DNA from: Clitoria ternatea
Lineage: Eukaryota > Streptophyta > Magnoliopsida > Fabales > Fabaceae
Reading direction: 5' to 3'
NCBI GenBank assembly: GCA_037962975.1
Contig: CM075669.1
Span: 123,272,501 to 123,336,500 of the forward strand
Length of the DNA stretch: 64,000 bases
The position numbers and the translations under genes were made by a program. The notes beneath the pieces were generated by a model, which did not search any database, was not told the origin of the DNA, and saw only the letters and a list, made by a program, of their open reading frames with translations. This document shows positions 23,497 through 35,441 of this stretch, piece by piece. Position 1 is the first letter of the stretch; each line of letters starts with the position of its first letter.

Positions 23497-26400
23497 TGTA
23501 ACATCCTGATTTTTTAATTAATTGCCGGGTGTGATAAATTTCAGATTAAGGTTATGGTTTGGAAAATTTAATGGTGGATTAAGGATTAATTGCCAATTAG
23601 GCAAATTGATTAAATAATAATAATAATAATAATAATACTAATAATGCCAGAATGAACTATGTGCCTTGGTGGAAAATGGGTTCGGTTCCCTCTCTCTCTT
23701 TGTCCACGTGGAGTGTGATGATTGCTGATGGGACTTACATTAAATGTAAAGGTGATGGCTGATGGAGAGTGAGCAGCGTGATGATGGGGCTGTAAGGTGA
23801 TATAGCTTCGCTTTCACGTTTTTCCCCTTTCACTCTCTTCATTTCTCTTTGGTGTGTGGAGAACCATTCTCCTATTCTCTCTCACGTCTGTTCTTCTTCT
23901 TTTGTTGTTCTCTATCTTCTTCATTTCCTCTTCCACCCAAACACTGTGCAGAGCCTTGAGTGGAAGGAGAACAGCGTGGCTATGTGAGAACTGAGTGGGA
24001 ACGGCGTGGTGGCAGAGTAGTGTGGTGATGGGATCAGACGCTCGCTGTGTGGCCTATCTCTCTTCTTCTTCGTCTTCCCCTTCTTCTTTTCCTCTGTTCA
24101 GCTTTAACGCTGATGGTTGCCTCGTTGTGGAAAGATAGCCCACTGTTTTTGAGGCTGTGTTGTTGTGTGGATAAAGACATGGATGGTGCATGCATGGAAG
24201 CTTGGTTGTCCTCCATGGTGGTGAGGACTAGCTCTCGGTGCTGTTGGATGTATGGAACAGCTTTGTGTTGTGCTTGGGAGCTTCTCCACTGATTTGGTGG
24301 CTTTGAGGCTTGTGTGGAGATTGTGTTGGTTCTCCATGGCGGTGAGCGTGTTGCTGGGATGACTAGGAGCCATGTTGGCTCTTCCCACATTTGAATGCCG
24401 AGCTTGGTGTGTTGATGCCTTGGAGGCTTGGCATGGTGTGCCTTGGTAGCTGATCTGCTTTGAGGGAGGCTGTGTTGGCTCTTTCCACGATTGGAATACC
24501 GAGCAGAGTGCTGCTGTGGCTAGGCTGAGTAGCCATGTGACTTCTGGAATGTCATTCCAGGTAAGGGGGGCTTTGCATCTCAAATGCATGGCTTATGGAA
24601 GGATTTTCGGGTGACATAATTGCACTGTGTTGTGTTTGATGTGTATTGTATATTGTTGTTAAGTTGAACCCGGATGTATGTTATTTATTACTGCATGGTG
24701 TATGATTATCCGTTCAAGAGCTGTATGACACTATTTGTGATGATATGAGTTAAGATATGAGATGCATGATAATTGTAATATGAATTCCGAGTGAATTGTG
24801 TAGTTTGTTATTGGTCCCTATGTGAGTAATGGTATGATTGTATGCATCCGATGCATGATATTGAATTTGTGTATGCTGAGTGCATAGGATGGGGACTGGC
24901 ATGATAATTCCGAGTGGAATGTATATGAGAAAACATGGGATGATTACTAGTGTTGATTACTGAGTGGAATTCTATATAAAATGGTGTGTGAGGCTTAGAA
25001 AAGCTAAGGCCGAGTGGATCCCATGAAATAGCATATGAGGCTCGTGGATGATGATAATCCGAGTGAATGGCATAGTGATTGTCGTGTGGATATGATACAG
25101 GCTGAGTCATCTAATTTGCTGTGAAAATGCCGAGTGCATAGAGTGCTGAACGCAGATTTCCGAGTGGGCAATCGAATGAATATGAGTTGAATGTATATGT
25201 ATACGTGTTGAGTATATCACCTTACGGGGTGCCACGAAGGGTATAATCCCGAGTGAAGAGGACGTGGTCCTAATGTTGAATATGATGAAAGACCTCGAGT
25301 TGGACTCGGGGCAGTGCCTGGGGCATTAAGCGTGAAATGAGACGCTTGATGAAATGCCGAGTGCATTGGCGTTGGACGCCGAGTGAATGAAACCGTATGC
25401 ATCCGATTCGCCACTGGAATGCATTGGACTTCTATTACCGATCGGTAATCAGATGACAACATATGAATATGACTAAGTCCTGGAGCTGGGCTCAGGCACA
25501 CTCCTTGAGCAAGGCTCAGAGTTGAGTAAAATCTAAGTGGATTATTATACTTGTTACTGAGTAAGTTGAGCTTATGACCGAGTGAAATAGGTGAATTCCC
25601 GATCGAAAGATGATTGTGATTGTTCATATTGAATGGCAGTGTTTGATGTACTGATTGATGTTATATGTTATTGCATGTTGAGGATTCTATGATTAATCCG
25701 AGCCAATATCTGTCATTTAATATGTAAAGCTCACCCCTACACCATTTTTCAGTGTATGTAGGTCGGTTTGGAATGATATGATGGCCTTAACCTGAGTTTT
25801 GGGTGTTTATGATGAGGCTGTGTACATAATGTAATGTAACGAGTGTGTTTTGATGTATTAAAGCCTTGGCCGGCTCATTACAATGTTGTATAATGAATAT
25901 GAATACATATGTATAGAAATCTGAGTGCATGTTTATATATGTGTATGGATTACATTGATATCATGTACTTGTATCGGATATTGGGTAGTCGGATTTATGA
26001 GTTGGAGGGTATACATATACGTGTATTTTATATGGCCATGTTATCACTTGGGTTGAATATAAATGATGTTGAATGAATAATTCTAAGTTAATGAATCCTG
26101 AGTGAAATATAATTGGCTTAGATACTTTTCTGAGTGAGTCTTATGTATATGACTCCATATCCGAGTGAGACTCATGTATGGGCCTTTTCTAAGTGGTGAT
26201 GGCCTTAGTGGATTCTGAGTGAAAGATATTATTTACATATCGAATGAATTATGGGTACCTGTTTCGAATGAGTAATATATTATGTATTTTGAGTGACTAA
26301 GTGTTGTCTTGGTGAGTTTCTCTGAGTGTTGGGGAGGTTGAGTAATTCTGATCGGATTCGTGGACAAGTTTACATTTATGTGAATATGTGTATATATGAA

Positions 26401-27452
26401 TAAGTGTTTATGTTGATTTGATGCTTCTTACCGACTGGAATGTGTTGTTGAATTATGTAAGAAGTGTTGATGGATGAACTAGTGTTAAGTTAATGATTCC
26501 AGGTGAGGCTATGGTGTGTGGCCTCTTCCGAGAGAATAGGCTTGAATGATTCTGAGTGGAAAACATGGGTAAACCCTGAATGGGGAATGATTTGAATATC
26601 CCGAGTGGAAATCTGAGTGATCCTCTTCCGAGAGGAGAGTTGTTGTAATAGATTGAGATTAGAATATACTCTAAGTATGTGATTCATGTAAAATCTGAGT
26701 GAAAGAGATTCCATATCCTGAGTGGTTAGGATCTGAGCAAGTCCGAATGGGACTTAATAGTTTCCCTGAGTGAGTAAGATATCATATATCGAGTGATGAA
26801 TGTGAAGTACATTCCCGATTGAATTGTGGTTAAATACACCGAGTGGTGTTTGGTTGGGAAATAACCCGAGTGAGGAAGTTTTATGGAATCCGAGTGGGAT
26901 ACCCCTCATTTCCCGAGTGGATTATTGTGTGGGCTTATGGATAAAATGTATGGAACTAAGTTAAGGGATGTATGTGTGTGGAGTCATTTCCGAGCGATTG
27001 AAACCCATGACTCCGAGTGAATGTATGTCTTGATGCCGAGTGATCGAATTACCGGGTGAGTGGCTTCTCGTTTCAGCGAACAAGGCATTCGCTCCAGCGA
27101 GTATGGTTCTGAGGGAAGGCTTTAGAGTGGTTTCGCCCAAGCGAATGTGTGCTCGCCCGAGCGAGTTTGGTTGCCTCGCTCAAGCGGAGTCGTATCTCGC
27201 TTGAGCGAGTTTGCATTGTTTCTCTCGGGTTCGCTCTGGCGCTGTGTGTCTTCCGCTGGATGGCTTTTGTTTGGCCTTTATTTTTCCTTTGCCTTCCTTT
27301 CCCTTTCTTTATTTAATTGGACCCGGTTCTTCATGGTCTATGGTCCTGGCTCTCATATCTTCATATATGAGAGTGGCTTTTTATTGATCCAGGTATTTTT
27401 CTAAATTGGGAAAAATTTCCCCTGTTTCGGGTTTTAAAATAAGGGCGTTACA
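23497..27452 (+). mobile_element. Solo LTR (3956 bp) inserted in the LOG-like pseudogene
   Basis: TGTAACATCCTGATT at the start, GGGCGTTACA at the end, exact CTAAT duplications outside, and no internal region, so this is a single LTR left after recombination between two. Order within it: AAT repeat (23613-23636), pyrimidine-rich leader (23810-24080), donor-like CAGGTAAGG (GT at 24561), a region with dozens of CCGAGTG motifs (about 24780-27060), acceptor-like TTTTTCAG (ending 25752), GC-rich palindromes (27060-27220), and the CTCATAT inverted repeat (27352-27370). The layout is that of the Tekay and LARD LTRs. Minus-strand frames of 100-161 codons at 24034-25627 are repeat-derived and not called. 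Confidence 0.9.
24780..27060 (+). repeat. Dispersed CCGAGTG motif field
   Basis: Short motif CCGAGTG(A/G) and close variants (TCTGAGTG, CCGAGCG) recur every 20-60 bases without a fixed period. Confidence 0.7.
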
Positions 27453-27457
27453 CTAAT
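27453..27457. repeat. Right target duplication CTAAT of the solo LTR
   Basis: Exact partner of 23492-23496. Confidence 0.9.
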
Positions 27458-27800
27458 GGCGTTTTATGAAGGTTCATGCACACCATGGTGCAATAAAGGC
27501 TTCAACACCTATAACCATACGAGCCATTCGTTGATGGATGCTTGTAACTTTTACCTCAGTTCCTACAGCAATAACTAGTGTAATTCCAACATGTTGTAGG
27601 ATGATACTAGAGACATTGCTTTCTTCAACTAGTGTAGATAGTTCCATAGAGCCTCCCAAACCCTGTACTTCTCCTCTATACAAGATATTTATTTCTTTCA
27701 TAGCCAATAGTTTCCCCAACTTAGCAGCCGCTATTAGGTACTCCTTACAATTACCGTTGTTGGATCCACCAAACACACAAATGGATTTGGTTTTTTTCAT
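27453..27800 (-). pseudogene. LOG-like phosphoribohydrolase, N-terminal part (pseudogene)
   Basis: Begins at ATG 27800 (minus strand). Residues 6-12 read SICVFGG, the start of the LOG nucleotide-binding fold, followed by EYLIAAAKLGKLLA and, near residue 86, SIHQRMARM, matching the family's conserved MHERKARM. The substrate-loop glycines of YGGGSxGLMG are altered to YRGEVQGLGG. After FIAP the frame breaks. About 20 codons are missing before NLHKTPLGLL, which removes the family's PGGxGTxxE motif needed for activity. Spanning what should be several exons without introns suggests a processed copy, but this is inference. A CTATATAG box lies 15-25 bases upstream. Related to the truncated duplicate at 53862-54341. 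Confidence 0.82.
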
Positions 27801-28154
27801 CTTTTTTTGTGTTTTCTATATAGAGTTATGCGCCCTTATATTGATGAAAACTGAGATGAAATAATTGATGAGAGATGAAAAGTTTACACAATTATTACCA
27901 TATAAAAAGAAATGACGGTACTAAAGAAAATTGAAAAGACATTATTGAAGAAAATAAAAATTGGTAACTTTTAAAAGTCAAAGTAAATTCAGAAAAGTAA
28001 AACATTGAAAATAACTGTAAATATGTACAGTAGTTGTGATTGTGGCTCACATCTTCCTCTAGTTTTACGTCCAATAACGGCTAAAACGCCTTCTATGAGT
28101 TGAGGTTTTTGCTACCCATCCAGTTTTCTTATAAACTGGCAAACAGGGTCATTT
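27741..28154 (-). repeat. Tandem duplication unit 1, first part
   Basis: About 414 bp that, with 53792-53861, forms one 484 bp unit matching 53862-54341 at roughly 90% by eye. It holds the start of the LOG-like pseudogene, its upstream region with a CTATATAG box, and the 3' end of the unrecognised gene seen in full at 54229-54761. The Tekay element split this unit after 28154. Confidence 0.85.
28150..28154. repeat. Left target duplication CATTT of the Tekay element
   Basis: CATTT precedes the LTR start and is repeated exactly at 53787-53791. Confidence 0.92.
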
Positions 28155-29809
28155 TGTAACATCCTAAAATTTTAAAATAGAGGATTAATTAAGGGAAATG
28201 AGTATCGACAAATTGAATGAGAATTATTTAATATCCCAAACTATTGAAAATAATTAAATTAAGATTTTTGGGGACCATTGGTTGTTCATGGAGACCGGTT
28301 AAGCTGAAAATGAGCCCGATTGAGATATGGGTGTCGGACCAAGTATCTCTAAATGAGATGATATTGGTCAGGGCTGTTGAGAATAATATTCGGACTCTGA
28401 ATATATGTTCGGAATAATTTTTAGATAAAGTATTGAGCCCGAATGAAGAGCCTGTTAGTTGTAAAACGATGGAATTCTAATGAATGGAAATAAAATGAAG
28501 CAAAAAGCCCAAATTCCCTTCTTATTTTCGTTGGGTTTCTGTGACCACATTGGAAAAGCATATCACTTCTTCTTCCCTATCTTTCTTCTCTACTCTTTCT
28601 TCACTTCTTCTACTTCCCATTCAAAAACCCTAAGCTAAGGTGGTGTCATTTTCATTTCCTCCATTTTCTTTTGAAGAAGACTTGGAGTTTGAGGTCTCTC
28701 CTCTTTTCTTCTTCTCATTTTCATGTGGCTATCTCTCTCCATTATAACCCATTCCATTTTTAGGTGAGGTAAGCTCCTTTCACCACTTTTGGATGGGTCA
28801 ATGTTAAGATTATGTGATGATATGATTTGGAGGAGTCATGCATGTGAATGGGTATTTATTTGAGGCATTTAAAGACTTGAGCCCTAAGGTGGGTGGCAAT
28901 AAATGTGAGGTTTTAACAAGGGGTAAGTGTATTAGATGCATTTATGATGGTAAGAGATGGAGATTAATGATGCATTAATGAGAGTTGTTGGGTTTTAGAA
29001 AAACCCTAACTTTGAGATTTGGGGAAAATGGTTAATATTGATTTAAGAATACGTTTTATAATGAAATGCATGACATTGAGAAATATGAATGTTGGTAGAT
29101 GATGTTTTGTGAAGGTTGGGGCTAAAAATGTCTTGTAACCCTTGAATTTAATGAATATGGCTTAATGGGAAGGAATTCTCGAAGCCTAACAAATGATGGA
29201 AAATAATACCTATAGCATGACTTGTACATGCTATGAATTAGTACATATAATAATAGCCAATTAGAATTGGAATTGTGTTTTGAGTAGTTGATTGATTGGG
29301 ATTCTATATGCATGTTAATGTAGGATCCATTCCGAATGACGAGGCAGGTGCGTCTTATCAATCGGAATTCTTCTCTTGAGGTAGGAGGGGAGTCTTATGT
29401 TCTAAATGCATGAATTTGAATGTTATTTGATTGCCATATGTATTGGTATGCATTTTAGCCTTGCTTGAAATGTTATGAGAAATTGTAATGTGGTGTATGG
29501 TGGGGATTGTATGTTCGGCAACATGCTTTAATGCATTTAGAATATTCATGGTGTGTTATATGATGGTGTAGAATAATGAATGATATGGAGTTATGCTTGT
29601 ATCCACCATGAATGTAATATGAACGTTGATGATGTTGATTGAGAACTGTTGCAATGCCACACAAATATTTAAATTAATAAGAATAACCCAACAATAATAA
29701 ATCCACTAAAAACCTTGTGGAAATGTTGGTAATGGTGTTGATGATGATGTATGATGAGTGGCATGTATAGGATGCATAGAGTGAGAAATGCATATGATTT
29801 GTATTTGCA

Positions 29810-30290
29810 TCTATGGCATACTGCATAGCTGCTGGTGTTGGAATTTTAGGGGATTCCCCCGGTTGGCCCAGTGTAAGGACGGCTCCGTGCATGAGCAAAT
29901 TATATTTCCCTTGTGACTCGGTGTGTAAGTCACGAAGCTGGCCATGTTGTGCTACGGGGAGCCGTATGTGGTTGACCCTCGTGGGGGGTGGCTCTTGATG
30001 AGCAGGTGTCCCCGGTGGTCCTTGGGATTACAGCTGCCATGATATAACTCATGGTTGGCCCGCAACACCATATGTTGAATATGTTGTATACCGCGGTTAT
30101 GGTGAAAATGACTAGGTGTTGCATGATGGGCGATACGGTTTGGTACCAGTAAAATGATTGGTGAATGCATGCAAATTTAAGAATTAGTGTACACATTTTA
30201 CTACTACAGTAGGGGTATGGTTAGATGATCATACTTGAATCCTATATTTGGTGTTTATATTCCCACAGTCAGATCTGCAATTGTTGAAAT
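29810..30290 (+). other. Conserved LTR block with inverted repeats (Tekay 5' copy)
   Basis: Homologous to 12300-12800. It includes GTGACTCGGTGTGTAAGTCAC (6-bp arms), GGGGAGCCG with a distant GGCTC, and TTTGGTACCAGTAAAA. The second Tekay copy is at 51540-52030. Confidence 0.7.
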
Positions 30291-31176
30291 ATTCCATTTG
30301 TGCATATGCATTAGCTTAAGAGCATTTGCATATAGCAAGGAAGTATGCCAAAGGTGATGAGATATGATGATGGATGTGATGAGGATGTACTAATATACTA
30401 AGACAACATAAAAGATATGAATACCAATTGATAGTTGGTGTATGACGTCCGAATTGTGGTGAAATTTGATTATGTATATGTGGTATGCTTTGTCAAAATT
30501 GTGGTGCTACTTGTGATGTATGTATTATGATGTTGAATTGATGAAGAGTATGGTGAAAGGATGTATGTGCAAAGTATACATGTTTTGATGCATATGTACA
30601 TAATCACATGGTATTCATATTCATTCCTTTGGAATGTGTGACTCACTCTCCTATGTTGTCCATTTTTAGATTTGTGATGCAGGGCACTCATGGGAAGAGC
30701 TGACATTTTGAAGTACATTTTGGTTGTGGAGGTAAATAGTGGTACAGGAAGTGCCTTGGCCGGCTAAATCTAGATTTTGTATAGCATATGAGATGTAATG
30801 TATGCTTATTTTGGTAATCTAGGTGATATTTGATGATTTTGAGGGTCATGTAAGAAAATTGGGTCCTTGTGTTATGGCCAATTTTAATTAATGACCCAAA
30901 GGATGTATTTTGATGAATGATGATGCTTGTTTATGTTTAATTCTATGAATGAATGAAGGTTCATGCGAAAATTTATGTTTCGGTGATCACATGAGATGTT
31001 GTGTTTAATTTATTATGATTTCATGAATTAGAATGGAAATTTAAGGATAAGGATGATTGAGACAAGTTTTAAATGTGTACTAGGACATGCATACTATGTT
31101 GAATTAGAAGAATGTGGGGTGGATTGAATATTGGCCTATTGAGTTGCAGGAAACTTAGTGTTTTTCGTTTCTCTGC

Positions 31177-31712
31177 AGAACTCGCTCAAGCGAGTGAGAA
31201 TCTCGCCCACGCGAGATCTTCTTGTATCAGTGTTTTGGCCACTGGCCGAAATTCGCTCAGGCGAATGGCTTTCTCGCTCAAGCGAGACTCGGTGGGAATC
31301 AGTGTTTGGTCACTGGACCATTTTCTCTTAGGCAAATTGGTCATTGTCTGATGGTCGCTCAAGCGAGGGAAAGTGTGGATTGGCACTGGGCCATTTCTGC
31401 CCAAGCGAGCTCTACCTCGCCCAAGCGAAAATGGGGCAGTGAGCTTCTGTGGTTGCTGGAGCAATCTCGCTCGAGCAGGATAGAATTCACCCAAGTGAGA
31501 TTGATTCCAGAGGCATACTTCTCCTATCGCTCAAGCGCCTCGCTGGCTCACCCAAGTTGGGCTTTTGCTTCTCGCTCAAGCGAGTTGGGACTCGCTCAAG
31601 CGAGAGGAGCCCTCGATGCATAATACCTTTCTTCGCTCAGTCACTTCTCGATTCGCCCAAGAGTGCCCACACTGGCTCGCTCAAGCGAATGTGATTCTCG
31701 CTTGAGCGAGTG
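31177..31712. repeat. GC-rich palindrome cluster in the Tekay 5' LTR
   Basis: About twenty full or partial copies of TCGCTCAAGCGA, with a final GATTCTCGCTTGAGCGAGTG. Partner in the 3' LTR at 52919-53428. Confidence 0.85.
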
Positions 31713-32071
31713 GCACCCTGATACATATTTGTTTTGTTTTCAAATAAACTTTTATTTCTTATGTATTAAATCTTTATCATACATCACTTTAAGGGTATTA
31801 TTGGATACATCATGAATCATGGAACTCCATGAAATCGCTTCTCTTAAATTCAATCATACAACCATTAATTTAAATTAATTCTTCTGCTATTTTTAGTTGG
31901 AAAATTATTATCAAATCACATTTTAATTACCCTCTCATATCATCATATATGGGAGTGGTTTATCATAGGTCCAGGTGTTGAACTAAGAGCTTCACTACTC
32001 ATTTCCTCATTATCGAATAATGATCTTTAAATCGCGAAAAATTTCCCTGTATTTTTGGAGGCGTCTCAACC

Positions 32072-32083
32072 TGGTATCAGAGC
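32072..32083 (+). promoter_or_regulatory. Primer binding site, initiator tRNA-Met type
   Basis: TGGTATCAGAGC, three bases after the LTR end. The untranslated leader continues to 32430 without a recognisable feature. Confidence 0.92.
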
Positions 32084-32430
32084 ATTAGTTGCTCTTGATA
32101 CGATTATGATTGGTGTTGTTCATGTAGTTGTTGATCATAGTTGGGTCATAAGAGTTATAATTGATTGGATTATGAATCATTTGATTGAGTTGTGATTGTG
32201 TGCTGTTGAGATTCATGTTTAGGATTGTTGTTGAGTCCGACCAAGAGTCCTTACACTATTTACCTCTAATGATGAATATGTTGTGATCATGTATTGAAAA
32301 TGATATGATTATGTGATGTAATACATGATAGGCCTATGAGTGCTAAAATTCTTGAATTCATGAGTCGAAAAGTTATTGTTGGTCTAGTGTACTTATGTAT
32401 GAGCCATGTTTTACTGTATAGGCATAAGGT

Positions 32431-33293
32431 ATGGCTGGCAGACCGAATCGCGAGGCTGCTGCTATGGCAAATGCCTTAAACCACTTTGCCGATCTCTTGG
32501 AAAGACAAAGCCAGCTCCAGCTGAATGTGGGACAAGGCTCCCAAGGTCTTGATTTATTTCTCAAGAGGAAACCTTCAGAGTTTCATGGAGGTTATAAGCC
32601 TGAAAATGCGTATGCTTGGATTAATGACTTAGAAAGAATCTATGCTAGCTTCGATTATTCTGAAGCGCAAAAGGTGGAGTATGCGGTCTTTATGATCCGC
32701 GACGAGGCCGAAGCTTGGTGGCGTCTTACTAGGGGGCGCATGATATCTGCTGATGTTCCCTTCGTTTGGGAAAACTTCAAGATGGAATTCTTGAAGAAAT
32801 ACTTTCCAGACAGTTATAGAAGCAAAAAGGAGCTTGAGTTTATGGAGCTTAAGCAAGGTGGTATGACGGTGGAGGAGTATGCCTCCAAGTTTGAGGAGTT
32901 GTGTGCATTTTATCCGCCCTATCAACAAGAGGGTACCGAGGCATCGAAGTGTGTAAAGTTTGAAAATGGGTTAAGGCCTGAGATTAAGCGGGCTACTCGA
33001 CATCAAGAGATACAAAGTTTTCCGACGCTTGTGAATAAGTGTCGTATTTATGAAGAAGATGACGTGGCTCCTTCGAGTCATGGAAAGCATGAGCCTAAGT
33101 TGAAAGGCCAAATCCCTAATTTCAAGAAGCAAGGTCATTTTAAGAAAAAGTTTTTCGTGGTGGATCCTCAAATGCTAGGGGACATGGTGCTCCTAGAGGC
33201 GGTTACGGTGGTGGTAACCAAGGTCGTGGAAATGTCCAAGGCCTAACTTGTTTCAAATGTGGTGCCAACCATTTGGCACGTGATTGTCCGTAA
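32431..33293 (+). pseudogene. Gag of the Tekay element
   Basis: Start ATG at 32431 (MAGRPNREAAAMANAL). Residues about 45-190 form the retrotransposon Gag core, with FLKRKPSEFHGG, YAWINDLERIY, AWWRLTRG, FLKKYFPDSYR and MTVEEYASKFEELC. The core forms virus-like particles and binds the element RNA. A one-base loss in the T run at 33151-33155 shifts the frame. In the shifted frame come a Gly/Arg-rich tract and a complete zinc knuckle CFKCGANHLARDC (33249-33287), then a stop at 33291. A second knuckle follows in the pol part (from 33306), with its last Cys changed to Tyr (TGT to TAT). Before decay, Gag and Pol were one continuous frame. Confidence 0.9.
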
Positions 33294-34076
33294 GATGATG
33301 TTGTGTGCTACCAATGCAATCAACCCGGGCATATTCGCCCTAATTATCCATTGAATGTGAGGAATGTCAATGCTAATACTCCTGTACGTATTAATCCTAA
33401 TGGAAACCATGGAGGCAATGATGGCTTTAGAGGCCGTGGTCGTGGTAATGGCAATGGTCAAAATGGTGGCCGTGGTGGAAACTATAACGGTGGAAGAAAT
33501 AGAAATGGTCGAGGCAATGGCCATGGCGGAAGAAATGGAAACCGCAATGGTGGTGATCAAGTACAAGCTACTGGAAGAGTCTTTGCCGTCACCGGTGAAG
33601 AAGTCACGCAAGCAGAAGGTCTTATCCATGGTGAGTGTAAAATCTCTGGTAATTCGGTACAAGTCATTTATGATTCCGGTGCTACGCACTCATTTATTTC
33701 TAAAGATTGTGTGAGGCGCTTGCGGGTGCCTGTGTGTATGATGAAAGGTTCTATATTGGTGACTACACCGACCGGTACTTGCCTAAGATCGGTAACTCGA
33801 TGTGAGGACGTCGAGATGAACCTGGAGGGTAGGAAATTTGTTGTGTCCCTCATATATCTGCCTATGAAAGATCTAGATATTATTTTGGGCATGGATTGGT
33901 TATCTGCTAACAAGGTCTTGGTGGATTGTCATAGCAAGACGGTGATCTTCCCGACTTTGAATGCTGAAGGCTTTGATGTACAAGGTATTTCTCAGCTTCT
34001 TATGATGTTCTGTTTGGTTGATGGGAATGGTGCTTCCCAATATTAAGGGATCCCCATTGTTTCGGAGTTCCTCGAT
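33294..34076 (+). pseudogene. Tekay pol: second zinc knuckle and aspartic protease
   Basis: Same frame as the downstream pol. A Gly/Asn/Arg-rich linker (33400-33560) leads to the retropepsin domain. The active site is DSGATHSF, with the catalytic Asp codon at 33672, and the ILGMDWL strand typical of gypsy proteases lies near 33880. The protease cuts the polyprotein. A stop at 34044 interrupts the frame before the reverse transcriptase; no frameshift separates them. Confidence 0.88.
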
Positions 34077-34950
34077 GTGTTTCCGGAAGAGATTCCTGGA
34101 TTACCTCCTTCCCGAGAAGTGGAATTTTCTATTGACCTCATTCCTGGCGCTGAGCCTATTTCTAGAGCTCCTTATAGGATGTCTCCTATAGAGTTGACCG
34201 AATTGAAGAAGCAAGTTGAGGAATTGCTTGAACGGGAGTTTATTCGCCCAATTGTATCTCCTTGGGGTGCTCCTGTGTTGTTGGTGAAGAAGAAAGATGG
34301 GAGTATGAGATTGTGCGTTGATTATCGCCAACTCAACAAGCTAACCATTAAGAACAAATATCCTCTTCCTCGCATTGATGATCTTTTAGATCAACTGAAG
34401 GGTGCTGTTGTGTTTTCAAAGATAGATTTGTATTCTGGATATCACCAAAGTCGGGTGAAGACCGAAGATATTCTGAAAACTGTCTTCTGAACGTGATATA
34501 GACATTATGAGTACGTAGTGATGCCATTTGGAGTGACAAATGCCCCTACGATTTTCATGGATTACATGAATCGTATTTTCCATGAGTATCTCGATCAATT
34601 CGTCATGGTGTTTATTGATGATATTTTGGTGTACTCCAAGAGTCATGAAGAGCATGAAAGACATCTTCGTCTTGTATTGACCATTCTTTGAGAGAAGGAG
34701 TTATATGCTAAGCTCTCTAAATGTGAATTCTAGATGAATGAGATCTCTTTTCTTGGTCATGTGATATTTGGTGATGGAGTTGTTGTTGATAAATCGAAAG
34801 TTAAAGCTGTTATGGCTTGGGAAAGACCGACGTCCGTAACGGAGATAAGAAGATTTCTTGGTCTTGCCGGTTACTACCGGAGGTTTATTGAAGGATTTTC
34901 CTGCTTAGCCCTACCATTGACGAAGTTGACTCGTAAGAATCAACCATTTG
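34077..34950 (+). pseudogene. Tekay pol: reverse transcriptase
   Basis: Palm and finger motifs in order: YRMSPIELTELKKQ, SPWGAPVLLVKKKDGSMR, CVDYRQLNK, then VMPFGVTNAPTIF and the catalytic FIDDILVYS, with both Asp codons intact (34617-34622). FLGLAGYYRRFI begins the connection region. Stops lie at 34488, 34494, 34689 and 34731, all in frame, with no indel. At each the family normally has Arg or Trp, so single C-to-T or G-to-A changes explain them. Confidence 0.92.
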
Positions 34951-35441
34951 TGTGGACCCGTGAATGTGAAGAAAGTTTTCAAGAGTTGAAGTTAAGACTT
35001 ACTACTGCACTGGTGTTGGCATTGCCCGATTTAACGGATGAATTTGTAGTGTATTGTGATGCGTCTAAGCTTGGTCTTGGATGCGTGTTGATGCAAAATG
35101 AGTGTGTGATAGCCTATACATCGAGACAATTGTGACCGCATGAGGTTAACTACCCTACACACGATCTGGAATTGGCGGCGGTGGTGTTCGCTTTGAAATT
35201 GTGGCAACATTACTTATATGGTTCTAAGTATATGGTCTTTAGTGATCATAAGAGCCTTAAGTATATGTTTGACCAGAAGGAACTGAATATGAGCCAAAAA
35301 AGATGGATGAAATTCCTAAAGGATTATGAGTTTGAGTTGAGATATCATCCCGGAAAGGCAAACGTAGTCGCCGATGTGTTGAGACGAAAATCGTTACATA
35401 TCTCTATGATGATGGTGAAAGAGATGGAGTTGATTGAATAG
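34951..35441 (+). pseudogene. Tekay pol: RNase H
   Basis: Gypsy-type RNase H, which degrades the RNA strand of the hybrid. VVYCDASKLGLG holds the first catalytic Asp (35058-35060); LELAAVVFALKLWQHYLYG and FSDHKSLKYMF follow. HPGKANVVADVLRR ends the domain, with VLRR where the family usually has LSRR. Stops at 35133 and 35439, in frame. Confidence 0.9.

Larger units (their letters stand above)
28155..32068 (+). repeat. 5' LTR of the Tekay element (3914 bp)
   Basis: It starts TGTAACATCCTAAAATTTT and ends GGAGGCGTCTCA. It carries a pyrimidine-rich leader (28500-28750), donor-like GAGGTAAGC (GT at 28769), the conserved block (29810-30290), acceptor-like TTTTTAG (ending 30669), GC-rich palindromes (31177-31712) and the CTCATAT inverted repeat (31933-31952). 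No gene inside; the frame of 133 codons at 31222 lies over the palindromes. Confidence 0.92.

Noticed and set aside
24034..24589. Overlapping minus-strand frames of 118 and 161 codons in the solo LTR
   Set aside because: They lie in the leader of a solo LTR, show no domain, and arise from a stretch poor in stop-like trinucleotides on that strand.
25217..25627. Minus-strand frame of 136 codons
   Set aside because: It lies within the CCGAGTG motif field; repeated motif without TAA/TAG/TGA on that strand makes long frames by chance.
27538..27864. Plus-strand frame of 108 codons
   Set aside because: It is the antisense shadow of the LOG-like pseudogene.
28626..28640. AAACCCTAA telomere-like motif as interstitial telomere repeat
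   Set aside because: Single copies only (also near 2190 and 2336). Such motifs are common in plant leaders, and no tandem array is present.
31222..31623. Frame of 133 codons in the Tekay LTR
   Set aside because: It overlaps the GC-rich palindromes, whose sequence lacks stops in several frames; the 3' LTR copy is shifted and shorter.
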